DNA of 64,000 nt. It comes from Alistipes megaguti (GTDB taxonomy: Bacteria; Bacteroidota; Bacteroidia; Bacteroidales; Rikenellaceae). How positions within the stretch are numbered: position 1 is the stretch's first letter; every line of letters starts with the position of its first letter. The notes beneath the pieces are model-generated. The model searched no databases and had not been told where the DNA came from. It saw only the letters and a list, made by a program, of their open reading frames with translations. Made by a program: the position numbers and the translations under genes. Shown here piece by piece: positions 1-9,539 of this stretch. The stretch covers positions 2,960,076-3,024,075 of the forward strand of contig NZ_LR027382.1 in the NCBI RefSeq assembly GCF_900604385.1. Reading direction: 5' to 3'.

Positions 1-207
1 GCCGAGTTCCGCAACCATATGGCCACGCTGGGCGTCACGTCGATGAGCGCCGGCTCGAAGACCGATCCGGGAGGCTACCGCGTCTACCCGACGTCGCTCG
101 AGCAGTTCACCGTCAGCGACGAGCGTACGCCGTCGCAGGTCGAGGCCGACATCCGGCGTGAAGGCTACGAGGTGGTCTGGAAGGACTGGGACAAGGTCTT
201 CGACTGA
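1..207 (+). CDS. thiH: 2-iminoacetate synthase ThiH, C-terminal end (partial)
   Basis: The reading frame is open from the first base and ends in TGA at 205-207. The 68 visible residues match the ThiH tail: a stretch like MSAGSKTDPGGY, then LEQFTVSDERTP and a final VWKDWDKVFD. ThiH is a radical SAM enzyme that cleaves tyrosine to dehydroglycine for the thiazole moiety of thiamine. The catalytic cysteine cluster lies upstream of the window. The stop overlaps the next ATG by one base, so it is translationally coupled to the thiF-like gene. Confidence 0.88.
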   Translation, partial: AEFRNHMATLGVTSMSAGSKTDPGGYRVYPTSLEQFTVSDERTPSQVEADIRREGYEVVWKDWDKVFD

Positions 208-911
208 TGATGGACTCGACGGAACGTTACGCCCGGCAGACGATGCTCCGGGAGATCGGCCCCGAGGGTCAGCGGCGTCTTGCCGAGGCGTCGGTGCTCG
301 TGGTCGGGGTCGGCGGACTGGGCTCGCCGGCGGCGCTCTACCTCACCGGTGCCGGAGTGGGCCGACTCGGGCTGGCCGACCCGGACCGCGTCTCGGAGAG
401 CAACCTCCAGCGGCAGACGCTTTACACCGAGTCGCAGATCGGACGCCCGAAGACGGAGGCGGCCCGCGAACGGCTGTCGGCCCTCTGCTCGCAGACGCGC
501 TTCACGTGTTACGACGAGGGGCTCACGGCCGAAAATGCCCGGGAGGTGATCGAGGGCTACGACCTGGTCGTGGACTGCTGCGACAACTTTCCGACGCGCT
601 ACCTGATCGACGATGCGTGTGCGGCCTGCGGCAAGCCGTGGGTCCACGGCTCGATCGGCGAGTTCCAAGGGCAGGTGGCCCTTTTCAACGGACGCTCGGG
701 GCGCCGCTATGCGGAGCTCTACCCCGACCGCGAGGCGCTGTGCGCCCGGCCGCGGACCACAAGCGGCGTGCTGGGCACCGTCCCGGGAGTCATCGGTACG
801 CTCGAGGCGTCGGAGGCCATCAAGTGGATCGTCGGCTTCGGCGAACCGCTCGACGGACGTCTCTTCACCCTTGATTTGAAAACCCTGCAAACCGAAATCA
901 TAACCTTTTAA
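207..911 (+). CDS. thiF: ThiF/MoeB/HesA-family adenylyltransferase
   Basis: The 234-residue protein has the E1-like nucleotide-binding loop VVGVGGLGSP near residues 32-41 and the acidic/Arg motif DPDRVSESNLQRQ near 59-71. In the thiamine pathway this family adenylates the C-terminal glycine of the sulfur carrier ThiS. It starts one base inside the thiH stop codon, which ties it to thiamine synthesis rather than molybdopterin. It is slightly short, and the zinc-binding CxxC pairs usual in MoeB/ThiF are not visible; the remaining conserved cysteine region reads LCARPRTTSGVLG. Identification as ThiF rather than another HesA-type protein rests mostly on context. Confidence 0.85.
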   Translation: MMDSTERYARQTMLREIGPEGQRRLAEASVLVVGVGGLGSPAALYLTGAGVGRLGLADPDRVSESNLQRQTLYTESQIGRPKTEAARERLSALCSQTRFTCYDEGLTAENAREVIEGYDLVVDCCDNFPTRYLIDDACAACGKPWVHGSIGEFQGQVALFNGRSGRRYAELYPDREALCARPRTTSGVLGTVPGVIGTLEASEAIKWIVGFGEPLDGRLFTLDLKTLQTEIITF

Positions 912-927
912 GCAAAAGACAACAGAA

Positions 928-1629
928 ATGGGAAAAGGATTCGACCAGTACGCATCGGCCTATGATGCCTGGTTTCTCGACAACCGCAACGTACTCTATT
1001 CCGAGGTCAATCTGGTAGCCTCGACACTCAAGGATGCCGGGCGGGTGCTCTCGGTGGGCTGCGGCAGCGGTCTGTTCGAGAAGATTCTCCGCGAGGAGTA
1101 CGGCATCACCGTCACCGACGGCATCGAACCCTCGAAGGGAATGGCCGAAATCGCCCGCAAGCGGGGCATGCACGTGGTGGAGGCGACGGCCGAGGAGGCC
1201 GACTTCGGCCACGGAACCTATGACACGCTGCTCTTCAACGGCACGCCGAGCTACATCGGCGACCTGCGGAGCGTGGTGCGCAAGGCCTACGAGGCGCTGC
1301 CCGCCGGGGGCCGGATCATTCTGATCGACGTGCCGAAGGAGAGCTCCTACGGCCTGCTCTACAACCTGGCCAAGGCCGTCGGGACATGGGATCACCCGCT
1401 GCTTGCGGGGTGCTACCCGCCCAACCCCTACCCGATCGAGTTCGTCGACGTGGCTGCCTGGCGCACGACGGCCGAGAAGGTGGAGCTGCTGCGTGAGGCG
1501 GGCTTCACCGATCTGGAGTTCTCGCAGACGCTGACCTCGCACCCCGTCTGCTCGAACGACGAGGAGGAGCAGCCCACGCCGGGATACGGCAAGGGGGATT
1601 ACGTGGCCGTTGTGGCCCGCAAACGCTGA
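928..1629 (+). CDS. Class I SAM-dependent methyltransferase
   Basis: The 233-residue protein has the Rossmann motif I VLSVGCGSGLFE near residues 41-52, an acidic motif II (GIEPS) and a post-motif segment LLFNGTPSYIGDL. These are typical of methyltransferase-11/25 type small-molecule methylases. The substrate cannot be read from the sequence. It sits 16 bp after thiF and 6 bp before tenA in the same orientation, so it is co-transcribed with thiamine genes. This may only be operon hitch-hiking. Confidence 0.8.
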   Translation: MGKGFDQYASAYDAWFLDNRNVLYSEVNLVASTLKDAGRVLSVGCGSGLFEKILREEYGITVTDGIEPSKGMAEIARKRGMHVVEATAEEADFGHGTYDTLLFNGTPSYIGDLRSVVRKAYEALPAGGRIILIDVPKESSYGLLYNLAKAVGTWDHPLLAGCYPPNPYPIEFVDVAAWRTTAEKVELLREAGFTDLEFSQTLTSHPVCSNDEEEQPTPGYGKGDYVAVVARKR

Positions 1630-1635
1630 CCGGCC

Positions 1636-2373
1636 ATGAGACGCTGGAGCGATGAGGCGTGGGAGGCGGCCCTCCCCGTCTACGAAAAGATTCTCGCGCA
1701 CCCGTTCGTCGGGGCGCTGGCCGACGGAAGCCTTCCGGAGGAGCGTTTCCGCTTCTACATTCGGCAGGACGCCCTCTATCTGGACGGTTATGCAAGGCGG
1801 CTGGCCCACGTGGCCGCGCGTCTGCCCCGCAAGGAGCAGGCCGAACGCTTCCTGCACTTCGCGCTCGACGGTATCGAGGTCGAACGGGCCCTCCACGCGC
1901 AGTTCCTCGCGGGGAGCCACCCGGCCCCCGAAGAGATCAGCCCGACGTGCCTGCTCTACACCTCGGTGCTCGACGCCCAGGCGCTGGCTCCGGTGGAGGT
2001 CGAGGCGGCGGCCGTGCTGCCCTGCTTTGTGGTCTACCAGCGGGTCGGCGAGTGGATCCATGCCCGGGCGGAGGGCAACGGCCGACGGGCAACCGACGGG
2101 CTGGCCGCAGGTTCCGCGACGCACGCCGACACCCCGACCGGGCCGAAAGCGCACAGGCCTCTTGCAGAAAATCCCTACCGGGCGTGGATCGAGACCTATG
2201 CCGATCCGGACTTTGCCGCCTCGGCGGAGCAAGCCACGGCGATCTGCAACGAACTGGCCGCCGCGGCAGGCAAAGAGACCCGCCGGCGGATGAGCGAACT
2301 CTTCGTGCGCTGTACGCGCATGGAGTGGCTGTTCTGGGAGAGCGCCTGGAATCTTGAAACGTGGAAAATATGA
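1636..2373 (+). CDS. tenA: TenA-family thiaminase II / aminopyrimidine hydrolase
   Basis: The 245-residue protein has the TenA helical-bundle signature: WSDEAWEAALPVYEKILAHPF at the N-terminus, RQDALYLDGYAR around residues 43-54, and a cysteine at about 130 (LPCFVVYQ) that aligns with the TenA nucleophile. The family hydrolyses degraded thiamine to salvage the pyrimidine (HMP), which ThiD then phosphorylates. Family members are normally about 220-230 aa; here some 25-30 residues rich in Ala, Thr, Gly and Pro are inserted at about 147-178, between the GEWIHARAEG helix and NPYRAWIETY. Its stop codon overlaps the thiD ATG (ATGA). Confidence 0.85.
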   Translation: MRRWSDEAWEAALPVYEKILAHPFVGALADGSLPEERFRFYIRQDALYLDGYARRLAHVAARLPRKEQAERFLHFALDGIEVERALHAQFLAGSHPAPEEISPTCLLYTSVLDAQALAPVEVEAAAVLPCFVVYQRVGEWIHARAEGNGRRATDGLAAGSATHADTPTGPKAHRPLAENPYRAWIETYADPDFAASAEQATAICNELAAAAGKETRRRMSELFVRCTRMEWLFWESAWNLETWKI

Positions 2374-3197
2374 ACAACGAAACCCCAAAACACTACAAAC
2401 GCGCGCTGACCATTGCGGGGAGCGACCCCAGTGGCGGCGCCGGCATCCAGGCCGACCTGAAGACCTTCTCGGCGTGCGGATGCTTCGGAACGTCGGCCAT
2501 CGTGGCCGTTGTCGACGAGAATACGGTGGGCGTCACGGGCGTCCATCCCATCCCGGTGGAGTTCGTCACGGGACAGATCCGCTCGGTGCTGGACGATATC
2601 GGCACCGACGCCGTGAAGATCGGCATGCTGCACTCCTCGGAGCTGATCCGCGCCGTGCGCGACACGCTCCGCCCCTACGGGCTGCGCAACGTGGTACTCG
2701 ACCCGGTGATGGTGGCCACGTCGGGCGATCCGCTGCTGCAGCAGGAGGCCGTCTCGACACTGCGCGACGAGCTGATCCCCACCGTACGGATCATCACGCC
2801 GAACATCCCCGAGGCCGAACTGCTGCTCGGACGGAAGATCGACCGACAGGAGTCGCTGCCCGAAGCGGCACGCGAACTCTCGCGCAACGCGGGCGGTGTC
2901 TCGGTCTTTCTGAAGGCGGGCCACCTGCACGACGAGGAGCTCGTCGATATCTTCTACAACGCCGAAGAGGAGCGCATCCTGCCGCTGCGCTCGCGCCGTC
3001 TGGCAACGCGCAACACCCACGGCACGGGCTGCACCCTCTCGTCGGCACTGGCGGCCTTCCTGGCCCGGGGCTGCTCGCTCGACGAGGCGGCCACTAGCGC
3101 CAAGGAGTACATTGCCGGGGCCATCGAAGCCGGGGCAGCCTACGAGATCGGCCACGGACACGGCCCGGTCCACCACTTCTTCCGCTTCTGGGAGTAG
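2370..3197 (+). CDS. thiD: Hydroxymethylpyrimidine/phosphomethylpyrimidine kinase ThiD
   Basis: The 275-residue ribokinase-fold kinase has the N-terminal motif AGSDPSGGAGIQADLKTF near residues 16-33 and the anion-hole signature THGTGCTLSSALA near 215-228, with the conserved cysteine. It phosphorylates HMP to HMP-P and HMP-PP, the pyrimidine half of thiamine. I chose the ATG at 2370 (ATGA overlap with tenA). A GTG at 2361 is in frame but inside tenA. It is the last gene of the operon and is followed by a strong terminator. Confidence 0.93.
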   Translation: MNNETPKHYKRALTIAGSDPSGGAGIQADLKTFSACGCFGTSAIVAVVDENTVGVTGVHPIPVEFVTGQIRSVLDDIGTDAVKIGMLHSSELIRAVRDTLRPYGLRNVVLDPVMVATSGDPLLQQEAVSTLRDELIPTVRIITPNIPEAELLLGRKIDRQESLPEAARELSRNAGGVSVFLKAGHLHDEELVDIFYNAEEERILPLRSRRLATRNTHGTGCTLSSALAAFLARGCSLDEAATSAKEYIAGAIEAGAAYEIGHGHGPVHHFFRFWE

Positions 3198-3220
3198 CAC
3201 CCAGCAAGGGACTGAACAAA

Positions 3221-3256
3221 AGGGGTGCGGCATGCAATTGCCGCACCCCTTTTTTC
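3221..3256 (+). terminator. Rho-independent terminator after thiD
   Basis: A 13-bp near-perfect stem (AAGGGGTGCGGCA against TGCCGCACCCCTT) with a short loop is followed by TTTTTTC. It ends the thiamine operon. From 3257 to 3426 I see no gene. Confidence 0.92.
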
Positions 3257-3426
3257 GAATTTTTTCGAAGCAGAGACTCTTCCGGGAGAGCTTCCGAGTA
3301 ACAAAATAGTAACAAAATCGGCCTGAGAACGACCGGGAAAAGCGGATCAGCCAGCCGTCCCGAGGTGTAGAAAAAAAAAGCAGCAACCGTTGCAAATGGC
3401 TGCATTCCATCACATTACAAATCAGG

Positions 3427-4341
3427 CTACCGGAATTTTTCCCGATCCTTCCTGTATATCTGATAACTGTTCACGAAATTCTGCCAAACGATATAGGCCG
3501 TCGGGGCAATCGACGAGATGGGATTCAGAAAGGCCTGCGCCATCCACACGGCCAACACCGTATTTTTCTGCCCGAGCGACTGACCGCCGGCCGGCGGATC
3601 GCCATACCGACGACCAAGCATGCGCCCCACCTTGAACTGCACCAGACAGATCACCAGAGCGGCAAAGGCCAGCCACAACTCCGTCGACATCGAGGCATCG
3701 TGGAGGTCGATGATGAAACAGGTCGTACGGCCGATAATCACCAGCAGCGACAACAGCCACATGTAGAACGAGATCAGACTGTGATCGCCGATCCATCGGG
3801 CCGCCTTCGGGAAGACAAAACGGAAGAACTGCGCCGCGGCAAACGGTCCGATCAACAGCGGAGCGATGCGGGCCAGAATCTGCGAGAAGGTGCAGACGCC
3901 GTTGCCCGTGAAGGTGAGGATCACGGGGGCCACCAGCGCAATGGCCATGTTGCAGATCAGACTGTAGGTGGCCATCGTGGCGACGTTGGCACCGAGCATG
4001 CCGGCGATGACCACGGCGGCCATCGCCACGGGAGCCAGTACACAGACCATGGCACCTTGAGCCACCACCTCGTTCAACGGGCGCAGCACCAGATAGACCG
4101 CCACACACATGACCACCTGGAAGAGCAGCAGCCAGAGGTGCAGCATCGAAGGTTTCATCTGTTTGGGGCTGACGCGGCAGAAGGTGACGAAGAGCATCAG
4201 GAAGATCAGCGTCGGGGTGATCATCTGATGACTTGCAGTCTCAAGGCCGGCAATCGGCCGGCACAGCAACGCCCCCACCACCATGGCCGAAGGCATGGCA
4301 ATGGTCTTCAGGTTACGGTGCAACGATTCGGAAACGTGCAT
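3427..4341 (-). CDS. Bile acid:sodium symporter (BASS)-family transporter
   Basis: The 304-residue, very hydrophobic protein has about nine or ten membrane helices. The region GAMVCVLAPVAMAAVVIAGMLG followed by SLICNMAIALVAPVI, and near the C-terminus GQKNTVLAVWMAQAFLNP, fit the crossed-helix segments of the BASS fold. Substrates of bacterial BASS proteins range from bile acids to keto acids, and the substrate is not determinable here. It follows yqeY with 3 bp between them, so the two are probably co-transcribed. Confidence 0.72.
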   Translation of the reverse strand: MHVSESLHRNLKTIAMPSAMVVGALLCRPIAGLETASHQMITPTLIFLMLFVTFCRVSPKQMKPSMLHLWLLLFQVVMCVAVYLVLRPLNEVVAQGAMVCVLAPVAMAAVVIAGMLGANVATMATYSLICNMAIALVAPVILTFTGNGVCTFSQILARIAPLLIGPFAAAQFFRFVFPKAARWIGDHSLISFYMWLLSLLVIIGRTTCFIIDLHDASMSTELWLAFAALVICLVQFKVGRMLGRRYGDPPAGGQSLGQKNTVLAVWMAQAFLNPISSIAPTAYIVWQNFVNSYQIYRKDREKFR

Positions 4342-4344
4342 TAC

Positions 4345-4794
4345 CTAAGCGAGTAACTCCTTGACCCGGGCCGAAATCTCCTTGCCGTCGGCGCGTCCGG
4401 CCAGACGTTTCGAGGCGACGCCCATCACCTTACCCATCTCCTTCATCGACGTGGCACCCACCTCGGCAATGATCGTGCGAAGCTCGGCAGTCAGCTCTTC
4501 GGGCGTGAGCTGCTTGGGCAGGAACTCCTGATAGACGGCCACCTGCGCCAGCTCCTCCGACGCCAGATCGGGGCGGTTCTGCTCGGTAAAGATCTGTGCC
4601 GAATCGGTGCCCTGCTTGGCCAGCTTCGAGATGATTTTCAGCACGTCGGCATCGGGCAGTTCGGCCACCTCCGGACCGGCCGTCTTGGCCTCGATGATGT
4701 ACTTCTTCGCATTGCGGAGCGCACTCAGACGCACCGTGTCCTTGGCCTTCATGGCCTCCATGATCCCTTTCGAAATCTGCTGTTCCAATGACAT
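4345..4794 (-). CDS. yqeY: YqeY / GatB-like domain protein
   Basis: The 149-residue protein matches the stand-alone YqeY family: LEQQISKGIMEAMKAKDTVRLSALRNAKKYI at the N-terminus, a helical middle with AVYQEFLPKQLTPEEL, and the tail helical domain MGKVMGVASKRLAGRADGKEIS. This last segment resembles the tRNA-recognition tail of GatB. The cellular role of stand-alone YqeY is poorly defined. Confidence 0.92.
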   Translation of the reverse strand: MSLEQQISKGIMEAMKAKDTVRLSALRNAKKYIIEAKTAGPEVAELPDADVLKIISKLAKQGTDSAQIFTEQNRPDLASEELAQVAVYQEFLPKQLTPEELTAELRTIIAEVGATSMKEMGKVMGVASKRLAGRADGKEISARVKELLA

Positions 4795-4830
4795 AACGCT
4801 ATAAATTTTAGAATGTAAACCTCTTTATCT

Positions 4831-7830
4831 CTACCTTTGCTTCACGAGGAAGTCCAGCACGTCGCGCATCATCCGGTCGCGCTCCACCTCGCCGCCGATC
4901 GTCTCGAACGGGAAGCCCGCGACGAAGGTCCGCCCGGCGGATTCACTCGCCACGGCGGCCGTGCCGTTACCGTCGACATAGCGCATCACGGCAAAGGCCT
5001 CGCGGCCGACCGGCTCCAGCGCATCCGACCGCTCGACGACGTAGCAATCCGGACGATACTCCGTATTGAAGCGGTACTCGCCGCGCGAGAAGCCCGGATG
5101 GGCCGTCACGACGCGCACGCGGCCCGAACCCGTCGCGCGACACGCCCCCAGCCGGCAGCGCAGCACCTCCCCGGCGAAGCTCCGCTCACGCTCCGAGGCG
5201 GCCTGCCCGGCCAGATCCGACAGCACATAGGCACCCGAAGCGAACAACGCCCCTCCGTCGGCCAGATAACGTCTCAGACGACTCTGCAAAGCCTCGGGAA
5301 AGACCTCGAAGGCGGCATCGGCGATGCCCCGTCCGATCGTCGTGGTGCGCTGCTTGCCGAGGATCAGATCGACGGCATCGTATCCCCGCAGCGCCACACG
5401 CCCCTCTTCGACGGCCCGGGCCGAAGTCGAACAGTAGGAGTAACCGGCGGCCGCCATGGAACGGCCGTGCAGCGACGGATAGTCGAACGTATTGCCGCCG
5501 ATGACGTCGGTCTCGTAATCGCGGTCGCAGGCCCCGAGCGCCAGGCTGTCGACATTGCTGCGCGCCATCGCGAGGTCGAAGACCCGCTGCGGCCCGACGA
5601 ACGAGATATCCATGCGGTCGGGCACCCCGCCGTCGAGATCCATGCGGAAACCGGCCAACGAATCGCTGCGCATCGCAACGGGGCCGCTCACGCGGTCAAA
5701 GCCGTTGACGATCAGTACGCGTCCCCGCTCATCGGCCACCCGGCATGCGGCCAGCGTCTCGCTCGGGAAACTCTCGCCGCCGGCATTGACGGCCGTCACG
5801 CGGAAGGCGTAGCGGCGGCCGGGCTCCAGGTCGACGATCAGTTCGGGACGGTCCACCAGACGGCCGTTATCGAAACTGCCGTCGTCGAGCCGCATGTAGA
5901 CCACATAGCCGGTCGGCACGGCCGACGCCTCGAGCGGATCGACGGTCGGCTGCCACGAAAGGCGCACGCGGTCGTCGGCCGTGAATTCGGCGGCAAACGA
6001 GCAGACCGGAAGCGGCTGAACCGTTACTTCCGATAATCCGTATTGCGAGCTGACATAGCGCAGGATACCCTTATAGACGGCGCGGCTGACCGCAAACCGG
6101 AACCGAGGATCCTGCCCCAGACGCATGTCGGCAAAATTCTGGTGCGAAAGCAGTTCGAGCAGCATCGTCGGGACACTCGGGACACGGGCTTCGTAGTAGG
6201 CCCGGTTCCAGAGTCCGCGCCGCTGCCAGTCGGGCTCATAGAGGTGGCGGATATCCTCGACCACCTGGGTCTGGACAAGGTCCGTCAGATCGCGCGAACG
6301 GTAGCGGTCGGCACCGCCCGTGAATTTGCCCCCCTGTTCGCGCGTATAGAAGATGCCCAGCGTGCCGACAATGCCGTCGCCGTCGCGCACCCCGGCATCC
6401 GAATGGAACGCGAGGGCCAGATCCAGCGGAATGTGCAACCCCGTCGAGTCGGGCAGGCGCTCCGAACCACCCATCACGGCATTGACCCAATGGGCCCGCG
6501 ACATGTAGTCGTCCTTGTAGTCGTCACGGTCGTGTTTGGGCGTGTAGACCCCCTCGGGGAAGCCGGCCCACTGCAGCCAGTAGCGCGCCCCCTCGCAGAA
6601 GCGCGGATAGCCGCTCGTCTCGGCGATATATTCGCGGTCGGCATGGCGCAGCGAGTCAATCGGCGTGCGGGCCACGTTGCCGAAGCCGCCGCCCAGTTTC
6701 ACGGCATCGGCCGAAACAAGCCGTCCGGCCCGCCGCGAGCGGTTGGTCTGCGTCACAAGCGTCTGCTCGCCCGCCGCAAAGGTGAACCGTCCGAGGTAGA
6801 TCCACGTCCCGCCGCCCATCGTCTGATTGACGGCAAATTCGGTCTCGCCGCCCAAGTGGTGCACCGTATAGTGGGCATCGTCAACGCTCTCGGGGGTCGA
6901 CTCGTAGCTGACATAGACGGCATATTCGCCTCGCTCGGGGATCGTGGCCCGCCACGCAGCCTCGCCCGAGGGGCGATGGGTCACGCTGCGGATGCGACGC
7001 GTCGTGCCGTCACGGAAGGGATTCTCGCCCGTGAGGTAGACCTGCCGCAGATGGGCGAAGCCCGTGCCGCCCTCTTCCCACGCCCCCTGTTCGGCGTATT
7101 CGTCCCGCGCGTCGTTGTCCGCGAGCACCTCGTGAAGCTGCACGTCGCGTTCACGGGGCAGCACCACGCAGGCCCCGGCGTTCTCCAGCATCGGAACCAG
7201 GTAAGGCAGCACGTAACTCTGCGTATAGAGGTCCTCGCACGTCTGCCACAGCGTCGAACGCTGCCACCGCCAACAATCCCGCGTCTGGTCGAAATAGCGG
7301 CCGTGGCTCTGCCAGAGGGCGATATGACGTCCGGCAAGGCCTCCGGTCACGGTGTAGGCCGCCGAGAGCGGAGTCACCAGCGGCCGTACGGACCGGTTGG
7401 TGAAGGGGATGAGGCGTCGTTTTTCGATCAGTCGCCGCGTCTGCCCGGCATCGCGGCACGCCATGGGGATCAACTCCCCCACCTCGCGGTTGTCGGTATA
7501 GAGTTCGATCTGCGCCTTGCGGTACTCGGCGGGCAGCAGCGCCCGCACCGAATCGCGCATGGCGGCGGTATTCTCCACACGGAAGGGATAGTACGAAAGT
7601 CCGATCGTCGCATAGATGCGCACCGTGCGACGCGATGCCTTCACGGCCTGCACCCGCACGGTGATCGGCTCGGCCTTCTGGTAGCCCCCCGAGACCTCGC
7701 GCGAGACGATCCGCGACAGCGTGCGGCCGATCCGGGTCCGCGTCGCCGAAGAGATCGAGGCGGCCGAGAGGGGCGTCGAAAGGGTTAATGCCAAAAGCGA
7801 GGTGAAGATATATAAATACCTATTTTTCAT
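4831..7830 (-). CDS. Exported N-acetylmuramoyl-L-alanine amidase with golvesin-like and FN3 domains
   Basis: The 999-residue protein has a Sec signal peptide (MKNRYLYIFTSLLALTLSTP, cleaved after AA). The parts visible are a golvesin/Xly-type beta domain at about 290-390, an amidase_3 domain at about 430-630 (IPLDLALAFHSDAG and LLELLSHQNFADMR), an FN3 domain at about 640-710 and a C-terminal Ig-like region. It probably trims peptidoglycan or an exopolymer in the periplasm. Bacteroidales databases often label such proteins xanthan lyase, which is not supported by a catalytic match here. It overlaps the upstream symporter by 11 bp. Confidence 0.78.
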   Translation of the reverse strand: MKNRYLYIFTSLLALTLSTPLSAASISSATRTRIGRTLSRIVSREVSGGYQKAEPITVRVQAVKASRRTVRIYATIGLSYYPFRVENTAAMRDSVRALLPAEYRKAQIELYTDNREVGELIPMACRDAGQTRRLIEKRRLIPFTNRSVRPLVTPLSAAYTVTGGLAGRHIALWQSHGRYFDQTRDCWRWQRSTLWQTCEDLYTQSYVLPYLVPMLENAGACVVLPRERDVQLHEVLADNDARDEYAEQGAWEEGGTGFAHLRQVYLTGENPFRDGTTRRIRSVTHRPSGEAAWRATIPERGEYAVYVSYESTPESVDDAHYTVHHLGGETEFAVNQTMGGGTWIYLGRFTFAAGEQTLVTQTNRSRRAGRLVSADAVKLGGGFGNVARTPIDSLRHADREYIAETSGYPRFCEGARYWLQWAGFPEGVYTPKHDRDDYKDDYMSRAHWVNAVMGGSERLPDSTGLHIPLDLALAFHSDAGVRDGDGIVGTLGIFYTREQGGKFTGGADRYRSRDLTDLVQTQVVEDIRHLYEPDWQRRGLWNRAYYEARVPSVPTMLLELLSHQNFADMRLGQDPRFRFAVSRAVYKGILRYVSSQYGLSEVTVQPLPVCSFAAEFTADDRVRLSWQPTVDPLEASAVPTGYVVYMRLDDGSFDNGRLVDRPELIVDLEPGRRYAFRVTAVNAGGESFPSETLAACRVADERGRVLIVNGFDRVSGPVAMRSDSLAGFRMDLDGGVPDRMDISFVGPQRVFDLAMARSNVDSLALGACDRDYETDVIGGNTFDYPSLHGRSMAAAGYSYCSTSARAVEEGRVALRGYDAVDLILGKQRTTTIGRGIADAAFEVFPEALQSRLRRYLADGGALFASGAYVLSDLAGQAASERERSFAGEVLRCRLGACRATGSGRVRVVTAHPGFSRGEYRFNTEYRPDCYVVERSDALEPVGREAFAVMRYVDGNGTAAVASESAGRTFVAGFPFETIGGEVERDRMMRDVLDFLVKQR

Positions 7831-9271
7831 TTCGTTGTGACAGTATATACATGCCGATGACGGTAAAGGCGGCGTTATAGATCAACAGTTCGAATCCGAT
7901 CTGGTAGTCCCACCTCTCGCGGGCCCAGAACTGCAGCAGCGCACTCAGCACCGGAGCTGCAACGGCCACCAGCGGCATCCAGCGGTCGCGCACCCGGCGG
8001 CGCGTCATCATGCCGAAGGCAAACATGCCGAGGATCGGACCGTAGGTGTAGCTGGCCACCTTGTAGACCAGATTGATGACGCTGTCGTCGGCCCAATACT
8101 CGAAAGCCAGGATCACTCCGGCCATCAGCAGCGCCATGCCGACATGCACCCCCTTGCGCAGGCGGGTCAGCCGGCAGTCGTCGAGTTGTTTCGTCCCCTC
8201 GAGGATATCGACCGTAAAGGAGGTGGTCAGCGCTGTCAAAGCCGATCCTGCAGCTGAATAGGTACTTGAAATAAGCCCGACAACGAACAGAATGCCAACT
8301 ACAAGCGGAAGTCCGCCTTCTACGGCCACCATCGAAAAGACCTGGTCGCTCTTTGCGGGCAGCGGCAGCCCCGTCCGGTCGGCGTAGAGGTAGAGCAGCA
8401 CCCCGAGAACCAGGAAGAGAAAGATGACGAAGATCTGGCTCACGGCCGTCAGCACGATATTCTTCTGCGAGTCGCGCGGCGTGGCACAGCTCAGATTGCG
8501 CTGCATCATGTCCTGATCGAGTCCCGTCATGGCCACCAGCAGCACGATACCCGCTGCAAACATCTTCCAGAAATAGCGCCCCGAGGCCGGGTCGTCGAAG
8601 AAGAAGATCCGCGACATGGGCGACCGGGCCACCTCGCGCGCCGTCTCAGCGGCCGAAAGGTCCAGCGCCCGCATGATGAAGAGGATCGACAGCACGAGGC
8701 TCCCGACCAGGCACAGCGTCTTGAGCGTATCGGTCCAGATCAGCGACTTGACACCCCCCTGCCGCGTATAGAGCCACACGAAGGCCATCGTGACGAGGGC
8801 ATTGGTCCAGAACGGAATGCCGTAGTGCGAGAAGACCAGCAGCTGGAGCACCGCGCAGACGACGTAGACGCGCAGGGCGGCGCCGAGCATCTTCGAAAGG
8901 AAAAAGAACCAAGCCCCGGTGCGGTGCGAGGCGACGCCGAAGCGGTCGTCGAGGTATTCGTAGAGCGAGACCACCCGCAGGCGGTAGAAGGTCGGGATCA
9001 GCACGTAGGCCACGATGAACTGCCCCACTGTGAACCCGGCAACCATCTGCATGTAGGAGAAGGAATCGACGGCCACCGACCCCGGGACCGAGATGAAGGT
9101 GACGCCCGACATTGCCGCGCCTATCATCGCAAAGGCCGCCATATACCACGGCGTGCGGCGGTTGCCGGTGAAGAAGCCCGCATTGTCGGCCCGGCGGCCC
9201 GAAAGCCATGCCACGACGAACAAGACGGCGATATAGCCCAATACGGTGAGAATGACGGCTGCGGGTGTCAT
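7820..9271 (-). CDS. Sodium:solute symporter (SSS family)
   Basis: The 483-residue protein has about 13 membrane helices. The N-terminus (VILTVLGYIAVLFVVAWLSG), FFTGNRRTPWYMAAFAMIG and the sodium-site region MSGVTFISVPG are characteristic of SSS transporters. A longer reading frame exists upstream, but the ATG at 9271 begins the first helix and fits family length. The next gene, an exported amidase/golvesin protein, overlaps its end, so import of a cell-wall sugar or amino-sugar is a plausible but unproven role. Confidence 0.85.
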   Translation of the reverse strand: MTPAAVILTVLGYIAVLFVVAWLSGRRADNAGFFTGNRRTPWYMAAFAMIGAAMSGVTFISVPGSVAVDSFSYMQMVAGFTVGQFIVAYVLIPTFYRLRVVSLYEYLDDRFGVASHRTGAWFFFLSKMLGAALRVYVVCAVLQLLVFSHYGIPFWTNALVTMAFVWLYTRQGGVKSLIWTDTLKTLCLVGSLVLSILFIMRALDLSAAETAREVARSPMSRIFFFDDPASGRYFWKMFAAGIVLLVAMTGLDQDMMQRNLSCATPRDSQKNIVLTAVSQIFVIFLFLVLGVLLYLYADRTGLPLPAKSDQVFSMVAVEGGLPLVVGILFVVGLISSTYSAAGSALTALTTSFTVDILEGTKQLDDCRLTRLRKGVHVGMALLMAGVILAFEYWADDSVINLVYKVASYTYGPILGMFAFGMMTRRRVRDRWMPLVAVAAPVLSALLQFWARERWDYQIGFELLIYNAAFTVIGMYILSQRNEK

Positions 9272-9370
9272 GTGGTTCGGTTTGCGGAAGTCCGGAATTA
9301 CACGTTGCCGGATCGCGGCACCCCGGTGGCGGGATGTCGTACGGAACGGATCTTCCGGTTCGTATCGGGA

Positions 9371-9378
9371 CAAAGATA
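9371..9378 (-). promoter_or_regulatory. Candidate -7 element of the symporter promoter
   Basis: On the minus strand this reads TATCTTTG, a match to the Bacteroidetes -7 consensus TANNTTTG, 93 bases upstream of the symporter ATG. No good -33 TTTG was seen at the expected spacing. The rest of 9272-9609 holds only this site and the mscL promoter element. Confidence 0.45.
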
Positions 9379-9539
9379 CGAAAAAGCTCGATAGGATATA
9401 CCCCGCACGACTACATTCAGGGTGTTCCTGTTGCGTGACCTCAAAGCGTGGTCTGCAAACGGCGTCCGACGGCCGGGCCCGACCGTGCAAAGGACGTCAC
9501 GCCGATCGGCTCGAATTTCAGGGTTTGGCGATTTTTCGC

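Noticed and set aside
898..2388. Long minus-strand open frame (496 codons) opposite the methyltransferase and tenA
   Set aside because: Its translation is Arg/Gly/His-rich without domain logic and mirrors GC-rich coding DNA on the other strand, which has clear families.
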